DNA from: Coxiellaceae bacterium | Lineage (GTDB): Bacteria > Pseudomonadota > Gammaproteobacteria > Coxiellales > Coxiellaceae | Direction: 5' to 3' | NCBI GenBank assembly: GCA_014238445.1 | Contig: JABABC010000026.1 | Span: 1-11,532, forward strand | DNA: 11,532 nucleotides | Shown here: positions 7,801-11,532 of the stretch, piece by piece | Layout: every line of letters starts with the position of its first letter | How positions within the stretch are numbered: position 1 is the stretch's first letter | Notes under the pieces: generated by a model | Told to the model about the DNA's origin: nothing | What the model saw: the letters and a program-made list of their open reading frames with translations, nothing else | Databases searched by the model: none | Translations under genes and position numbers: made by a program

Positions 7801-8833
7801 TACCTGTTATGTCTAATACTTCTCCTATCGGAAGGTATTGAGCGGAACAGGATCGCATAGCTGATATATAACTCATTGATGCTTGATAAAGATCATCGAA
7901 GGTTTCATGATTTGAAAAATCAACTGGCATCAGCAATGTGTTAATTTGACTACCCAATGACAGTTCTGGCTTACCAACCCCGTAAGGATAGGCCATCACA
8001 CACGTCGTCTGATTCGCATAACGCGCGATCACCACACTCCAAACTAACAACAACACATTAAAAGTTGAAGAATAACGCTGAGCTCCAGTGCTATCAGTCA
8101 AAACAGAGGCACTCAAAGAAAAACGACACTCCTCGTGATAATGGGTATCATCATCGACTATAGAAGCCATGGATAAATCGGGAAAATGACATTGAGCTTG
8201 TTGCGAGGGGAAATATTGCTTTAAAAAATCCTGTATTAAACCTTTATCGAGTGCATCGACTTGATGTTGGTAGGCCTGATTGGTTTGCACAATGCTCTGA
8301 TGCTGTGCCTTTAAACTCACAGAAGGAATGGGTGAAGTATTATAATATCGAGAGCATTGACTCATCAATGCATCAACCGCCCTTCCATCAATCACCACAT
8401 GATGGAGTACAATCACCAGACGATAAGACTCCTCCACGGTCTTCATTAGACCATACCGATACAAAGGGCCCTGCTCCAAGTCAAATGGCTGCTGAATAAA
8501 ATTCTCTAATTGATCCAAGGTATCAAAAAAAGACATTGGAAAGACGTGCTCATTTAACTCCCAGAATAGATCACCTGACAATGAAACAATGTGACTATTC
8601 AGCAAAACATGATCTTGGAAATAACGCTGAAGGGCATGATCCAGCTGCTCAATATCAACATTACCCACCAACTCATGGTCAAATAGCATATGGTAATCGA
8701 TCCGCAATGGATCCAATTGATGCTCAACCCAAAAGACTTTTGAATATGGCGATAACGGAATGCGATTCACTGCTCTATCCTTACAAACAACTTCAGGCAA
8801 ACTGTAGATTATCATATGAACATTCAAGGACAT
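4826..8833 (-). CDS. Single-module nonribosomal peptide synthetase C-A-T-TE, predicted serine-activating, EntF-like
   Basis: This 1335-residue enzyme has four domains. Condensation (about 20-445) carries the intact motif H144-H145-V-V-I-D149-G. Adenylation (about 460-980) shows F-T-S-G-T-T-G-S-P-K-G (623-633), Y-G-P-T-E (768-772), Y-Q-T-G-D (863-867) and S-T-G-K974. The carrier domain (about 995-1065) has L-G-G-N-S1028 for phosphopantetheine. The thioesterase (about 1095-1330) has G-W-S1170-L-G-G, D1197 and H1311 as a complete triad. The ten specificity residues read D669 V670 W673 H712 F742 S744 L767 V775 D776 K974, the serine code known from EntF. Domain order and size also match EntF (about 1290 residues), which joins an arylated or acylated partner to serine and releases an oligomer through the thioesterase. 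The N-terminal condensation domain implies an upstream carrier protein that is not in this window; neither are MbtH, a phosphopantetheinyl transferase or catechol genes. ATG 8833 is supported by GAGGTG 11 nt upstream. The enzyme class is certain; the product is unknown. Confidence 0.93.
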   Translation of the reverse strand: MSLNVHMIIYSLPEVVCKDRAVNRIPLSPYSKVFWVEHQLDPLRIDYHMLFDHELVGNVDIEQLDHALQRYFQDHVLLNSHIVSLSGDLFWELNEHVFPMSFFDTLDQLENFIQQPFDLEQGPLYRYGLMKTVEESYRLVIVLHHVVIDGRAVDALMSQCSRYYNTSPIPSVSLKAQHQSIVQTNQAYQHQVDALDKGLIQDFLKQYFPSQQAQCHFPDLSMASIVDDDTHYHEECRFSLSASVLTDSTGAQRYSSTFNVLLLVWSVVIARYANQTTCVMAYPYGVGKPELSLGSQINTLLMPVDFSNHETFDDLYQASMSYISAMRSCSAQYLPIGEVLDITGMEMTNVSFSQALANQRQPFQLDGANSQIIDNTMTLTNNVIILFYVEHQGELHFQFCVDSSKVSVDIVRCIQSSYVRLLKAVIQAPDVPVLGLPIISRKQYGMVTQDWNNTAADFPPASIHELFERQVLKTPSQVAVLFNDQVMTYEALNLKANQLAQRILAEHRVVDQGALSSGDRIALCLERSFDMVIALLAVLKAGCAYVPIDPETPYHRMQYMIEKTRAALLLTHSSFEASLNVMLQASGAKAVPLLLVDQRHEDESTLESDSRSVSPSCLAYIMFTSGTTGSPKGVMMEHGSVINRLHWMQKTCLLQSHDRILQKTNYTFDVSVWEFFWPLLNGAQLVLAKPNGHRDPQYLYQTMKDYQITKVHFVPSMLSIFLKAIKEKGQPDRMQLSLDHLFVSGELLPVSLAHRVSQSLEVSLYNLYGPTEACVDVSYYHYRHEHSYLGSGVPIGFPIDNTQLYILNEELQLCPIGVTGQLYISGVGLSRGYDDNSQLTQQVFIPNPFYKATRDKESYSRLYQTGDFARWLSDGSVEYIGRIDHQVKIRGYRVECGEIEHVLCQQDGIARAVVMPQLSPDGELVLVAYIALDNVKATFTHAACYAGLQAFLPAYMLPSKIVVCDEMPISSTGKVDRQALVTLSDVKRDVSQAPRTTDEIQWAQLWCQVLGLDQVGVNENFFSLGGNSLKAIRLVELASGEGLGITPQKLFTHPTIEQLLVVEQAVKTLEHSSTLLEKAMQAHDAPIIGVNLSNAQIPYCMIHPGIGGALSWCQQLARSFSDHQPSYIIDSYNLYHLDSPLNSIPLLAKHYLQSIRTLQPNGPYVLVGWSLGGVIAVEVAHQLRALGEDIAGIVLIDSQRLTLKQHHMLNYVWDDTAMTAVFQKLIEVGDSVSMEKLINLNHIEREILRIYQPAQLYDVPVLLIRATELGMTESLVLNEALDAYKRLFDSPSNGWSSILSDLTIQDIATDHLTLMQSPFVEQVASRIQGFIQNVA

Positions 8834-8844
8834 AGTCAGTGGTG

Positions 8845-8850
8845 CACCTC
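8845..8850 (-). promoter_or_regulatory. Ribosome binding site of the synthetase, overlapping an upstream stop codon
   Basis: On the minus strand GAGGTG lies 11 nt before ATG 8833 and supports that start over the in-frame ATG at 8815, which has no such site. The TGA of the 28-codon upstream frame (8849-8851) overlaps its first bases, the usual arrangement for translational coupling. Confidence 0.55.
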
Positions 8851-8935
8851 AAGAATAAAAATAAGATAAAATACCCTCATCGACCATCGCCTGAATGTAG
8901 GTCATGATCAAAACCGTCACTCTCATGGTTTTCAT
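8849..8935 (-). CDS. Possible 28-residue leader peptide upstream of the synthetase
   Basis: An ATG at 8935 (minus strand) opens a 28-codon frame that begins M-K-T-M-R-V-T-V-L-I and ends G-I-L-S-Y-F-Y-S before TGA at 8849-8851. A GAGTGAG tract lies just before its ATG, and an in-frame TGA upstream shows it does not extend further. Its stop overlaps the GAGGTG of the synthetase, so ribosomes ending here could load onto the large gene. It is too short to be an MbtH protein (about 70 residues) and I recognise no homologue. The middle is hydrophobic, but no clear membrane segment or attenuator hairpin was found. A frame this short can arise by chance, so this is a hypothesis. Confidence 0.25.
   Translation of the reverse strand: MKTMRVTVLIMTYIQAMVDEGILSYFYS
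8910..8932. repeat. Short inverted repeat in the synthetase-cydA divergent region
   Basis: AAAACC (8910-8915) and GGTTTT (8927-8932) are exact complements separated by 11 bases. The 221-bp region 8834-9054 otherwise holds the possible leader frame and the cydA promoter. A regulator site is possible, but no known consensus fits, and no convincing Fur-type palindrome was seen. Confidence 0.25.
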
Positions 8936-8993
8936 AACTCACTCAAAAAACTGTTCAACAAAAGGACATATTCGATTTTTTTCTCCTAAAAGT

Positions 8994-9021
8994 TGTTATC
9001 TCAGCGGCTCCAGACTAAGAT
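8994..9021 (+). promoter_or_regulatory. Candidate cydA promoter
   Basis: TTGTTA (8994-8999) and TAAGAT (9016-9021) are 16 bp apart, each matching the consensus at 4 of 6 positions; an overlapping TATAAA (9021-9026) matches 5 of 6 but lacks a partner -35 box at normal spacing. Initiation near 9028 would give a leader of about 27 nt that includes AAAAGGA at 9041-9047. Confidence 0.35.
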
Positions 9022-9054
9022 ATAAAACAATTTAAAACGTAAAAGGATTTACTT

Positions 9055-10605
9055 GTGATACCTTCTGATACCATCGTTCATCTATCCCGTTTTCAATTTG
9101 CATTCACCGCCATGTTTCACTTCCTTTTTGTGCCACTCACACTAGGGTTAACCTGGATCGTTTTTATCATGGAGTGCGCTTATGTCCGCACAGGGAATGT
9201 GATCTATAAAGACATGACACAATTTTGGGGAAAACTATTAGCCATTAATTTCGCCATGGGGATTGTCACAGGCATTACCATGGAATTTGAGTTTGGCACT
9301 AACTGGGCTTATTTTTCCCGCATGATCGGTGGCAGCTTCGCTCCTATTTTAGCCATTGAGGGAATTACCGCCTTCATGCTCGAAGCCACCATGTTTGGGT
9401 TGTTTTTCTTCACATGGAACAAAATCAGCAAACTGGCTCACTTGACCGTCACCTTTCTAATGGCATTTGGCGCGAGCCTTTCCATTGTCAATATATTAGC
9501 AGCCAATAGCTGGATGCAAGAGCCGCGCGCGGCCACCTTCGATGTCAGCAGTATGACTATGAACATTAATAGCATACTGGGTCTTTACCTTAACCCATTA
9601 GCACAAGTCCGAGTGGCTCACGTTGCTAACGCAGGCTTTGTTACAGGCGCCATGTTTGTGATGGGTATCAGTGCCTTTTACCTGCTCAAAAAACGAGACA
9701 CGGAATTTGCCAAACGCTCTATCGGCATTGCCGCAGCCTTTGGCTTATGCTGTTCATTATCCGCAGCATTTTATGGTGATGCCAATGGCCTACTGGTGAG
9801 CGCCGATGAGCCTGAAAAAATGGCCGCCATTGAAGCTCAGTGGACCACTCAAACAGCACCAGCAGCCTGGACTATGGTGGCGTTACCGAGTCAAAAAGCA
9901 GAAGCCAACCGCTATGCCATCACCATCCCTTATGCTCTAAGCTTAATTGCCACTCACTCCTTAACAGGAACTGTCGAAGGCATGCAACAAATCATGGATG
10001 GATACAAGCCTCGTGTTATCAATGGTCTCCTTGCTTACAATGCGATGGTGAAAATACGCCAAGGCATTAATGTAGACAAAAACCAAGCTATTTTCGACCA
10101 ATATCAAAGCGATATCGGTTTTGGCTTCCTAGCCAAACACGTTGATCCCAGCGCAACGATAGCCACCCCTGAACTCATCAATAAGACAGTAAAAACCGCC
10201 ATTCCGAATGTGGCTACCGCTTTCTGGACATTTCGTTTCATGCTTGGATTCTGGGGTATTATTTTCCTACTGTTTCTTGCCGGTACTTTCTTCAGCCTGA
10301 CTCAATCACTCGATAAGCACCGCTGGTTCTTACGATTTGCTCTCTACGCTATTCCACTGCCTTATTTGGCTGCGGAATGTGGCTGGGTACTGGCAGAAAC
10401 AGGGCGACAGCCGTGGATTATTCACTACATCTTGCCTACATTTATGGGCACCTCCTCTGTTAATACCGCCTCTATCACCACCAGTTTAACGGGCTTTATT
10501 GTCTTTTATGCCATGCTGTTTACTTTAGAAATTTATTTGATGTTTAAATACGCACGCAAAGGCCCTAGCTGTCTTGGTAGTCAACGTTATTACTTTGAAC
10601 GATAG
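9055..10605 (+). CDS. cydA: Cytochrome bd ubiquinol oxidase subunit I
   Basis: This 516-residue inner-membrane subunit oxidises quinol and carries the hemes b558, b595 and d that reduce O2 to water, giving high-affinity respiration. By alignment with E. coli CydA, the key residues are present: H22 (E. coli H19), H189 (H186) and M396 (M393) as heme ligands, E102 and E110 (E99, E107) in the proton path, and K255 and E260 (K252, E257) in the quinol-binding Q-loop. The G-R-Q-P-W motif is at 450-454. Length is close to the E. coli protein and the Q-loop is the long form, so this is the standard bd type rather than the cyanide-insensitive short-loop type. The start is GTG 9055, preceded by AAAAGGA with 7 nt spacing, and its N-terminus aligns with E. 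coli CydA. cydB follows after 28 bp. No CydX or CydDC is visible, because the window ends inside cydB. Confidence 0.96.
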   Translation: MIPSDTIVHLSRFQFAFTAMFHFLFVPLTLGLTWIVFIMECAYVRTGNVIYKDMTQFWGKLLAINFAMGIVTGITMEFEFGTNWAYFSRMIGGSFAPILAIEGITAFMLEATMFGLFFFTWNKISKLAHLTVTFLMAFGASLSIVNILAANSWMQEPRAATFDVSSMTMNINSILGLYLNPLAQVRVAHVANAGFVTGAMFVMGISAFYLLKKRDTEFAKRSIGIAAAFGLCCSLSAAFYGDANGLLVSADEPEKMAAIEAQWTTQTAPAAWTMVALPSQKAEANRYAITIPYALSLIATHSLTGTVEGMQQIMDGYKPRVINGLLAYNAMVKIRQGINVDKNQAIFDQYQSDIGFGFLAKHVDPSATIATPELINKTVKTAIPNVATAFWTFRFMLGFWGIIFLLFLAGTFFSLTQSLDKHRWFLRFALYAIPLPYLAAECGWVLAETGRQPWIIHYILPTFMGTSSVNTASITTSLTGFIVFYAMLFTLEIYLMFKYARKGPSCLGSQRYYFER

Positions 10606-10617
10606 TTAAGTCCATTC

Positions 10618-10624
10618 AAGGAGG
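10618..10624 (+). promoter_or_regulatory. Perfect ribosome binding site of cydB
   Basis: AAGGAGG, fully complementary to the 16S rRNA anti-Shine-Dalgarno end, lies 9 nt before ATG 10634 and fixes the cydB start. Confidence 0.85.
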
Positions 10625-10633
10625 AAGGCACAC

Positions 10634-11532
10634 ATGTTAGATTTTTTCGTACTCAAAATTATTTGGTGGGTCATTATAGGCCTGGTTTTAATGATCTATG
10701 CCAGCACGGCGGGTTATGACCTCGGCATTACCATGATCATGCCTTTTGTTAAAGATGAACGCGATCGACGTGTCGTTCTCAATACCAGCGCACCCACCTG
10801 GGATGGTAATCAAACCTGGCTGGTATTTGCAGGTGGTGCTTTATTCGTTGTTTGGCCCTTAGTCTATAGCACAGCGTTTTCAGGCATGTACGCAGCGATG
10901 TTTTGTATATTATGGGGTTTTTTCTTACGGCCACCCGGGTATGACTATCGCAGTAAAATTGATAATGCCCGTTGGCGTCGTTTTTGGGATTGGAGTCTCT
11001 TTACCACCTCCGTTATCCCTGTGTTTATTTTTGGTGTGACATTTGGAAACTGCCTACTGGGCTACCCTTTTCATTTTGACCCTATCACTATGCGCTCGTT
11101 CTACACAGGCAATTTTTTTAATCTCATCAATGGCTTTGGACTCTACACAGGTGTTGTAGCGCTCATTATGATATTAATGCACGGATACGCGTACTTAGCA
11201 CGACGGACTGAAGATAATTTACGTGACATGGCACGAAAAGGGCACGCTATCACAGCCATACTTTTGCTGATCTTATTTAGCTGCGCCGGCTACATCGTTT
11301 TTCACATCCCAGGCTATCTACTCATCAAGTCACCGCCTATCCCTACCAATGACCCCATACACAACGTTGTCACCCACAATATAGGGGCTTGGATGCTGAC
11401 CTATCATCAATACCACTGGAAGTTTTTTGCTCCGATATTTATGTACATAGGTACTGCCTTATCACTCTGGGGAAACTATTTTCAATGGTATGCGACCTGT
11501 TTTTGGGGTAGCGTCATGGCCGTGAGTGGCGT
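10634..11532 (+). CDS. cydB: Cytochrome bd ubiquinol oxidase subunit II, cut by the window edge
   Basis: The first 299 residues of a protein expected to be about 380 long are present. It pairs with CydA in the inner membrane and stabilises the hemes. Clear family blocks are L-K-I-I-W-W at the N-terminus, A-P-T-W-D57-G-N-Q-T-W-L, R-P-P-G-Y-D-Y-R-S-K, and Y-T-G-N-F-F-N-L-I-N. Asp57 corresponds to E. coli D58. The motif usually written D/E-G-F-D-L-G reads A26-G-Y-D29-L-G here, so the first acidic residue is replaced by alanine while the second is kept. The gene starts 28 bp after the cydA stop and has a perfect AAGGAGG, so it belongs to the same transcript. The frame stays open to the last base, with no sign of damage. 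Confidence 0.95.
   Translation, partial: MLDFFVLKIIWWVIIGLVLMIYASTAGYDLGITMIMPFVKDERDRRVVLNTSAPTWDGNQTWLVFAGGALFVVWPLVYSTAFSGMYAAMFCILWGFFLRPPGYDYRSKIDNARWRRFWDWSLFTTSVIPVFIFGVTFGNCLLGYPFHFDPITMRSFYTGNFFNLINGFGLYTGVVALIMILMHGYAYLARRTEDNLRDMARKGHAITAILLLILFSCAGYIVFHIPGYLLIKSPPIPTNDPIHNVVTHNIGAWMLTYHQYHWKFFAPIFMYIGTALSLWGNYFQWYATCFWGSVMAVSG

Noticed and set aside
8536..8835. A 99-codon plus-strand frame antisense to the start of the synthetase
   Set aside because: It mirrors the condensation-domain coding sequence, its protein is low in hydrophobic core patterns and no ribosome binding site is evident.
8898..8911. FNR-like site TAGGT-N4-ATCAA upstream of cydA, which would suit oxygen control
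   Set aside because: Only one half matches the TTGAT/ATCAA consensus fully, and it lies about 120 bp before the likely start, inside the possible leader frame; chance is as likely.
8834..9054. A Fur box that would tie the synthetase to iron limitation
   Set aside because: AT-rich stretches such as 8851-8872 look superficially similar, but no palindrome with the needed GATAAT-type halves was found.

Overview
The window looks like a stretch of chromosome from a moderately AT-rich gammaproteobacterium. The gene content and the close match of the cytochrome bd proteins to the E. coli type support this. A host-associated or Legionella-like lineage is possible, but nothing here fixes the genus. 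I saw no tRNA, rRNA, CRISPR array, transposase or phage gene.

Layout from left to right. (1) 128-1595, plus strand: a ZIP-family metal transporter, followed 4 bp later by a secreted Bax-like glucosaminidase, probably one transcript. (2) 1661-2314, plus: a small outer-membrane beta-barrel protein closed by a strong intrinsic terminator (2334-2362). (3) 2370-2948, minus: an RNA 2',3'-cyclic phosphodiesterase (ThpR / 2H family). (4) 3028-4809, plus: an SLC13/DASS-type permease with two cytoplasmic RCK_C domains, divergent from thpR over a 79-bp region with overlapping promoter-like boxes and an inverted repeat. (5) 4826-8833, minus: one large single-module nonribosomal peptide synthetase, condensation-adenylation-thiolation-thioesterase, converging on the permease with only 16 bp between. 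(6) From 9055, plus: cydA (GTG start) and cydB, the cytochrome bd quinol oxidase; cydB runs off the right edge.

The most notable item is the synthetase. Its ten specificity residues, read by hand, are D-V-W-H-F-S-L-V-D-K, the signature known for L-serine in EntF. Its domain order, length (1335 aa) and intact catalytic residues also match EntF. Yet no aryl-acid genes, partner carrier protein, MbtH-like protein, phosphopantetheinyl transferase or siderophore transporter lies in the window. It is either a detached part of a siderophore-like pathway whose other genes lie elsewhere, or a serine-using synthetase with a different acyl partner. A 28-codon reading frame directly upstream, whose stop codon overlaps the synthetase's ribosome binding site, may be a coupled leader peptide.

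The remaining genes are ordinary housekeeping or envelope functions with no obvious shared pathway. I see no clear multi-gene system of an undescribed type here. The orphan synthetase and its leader, the divergent promoter region and an unusual substitution in CydB are the items worth following.
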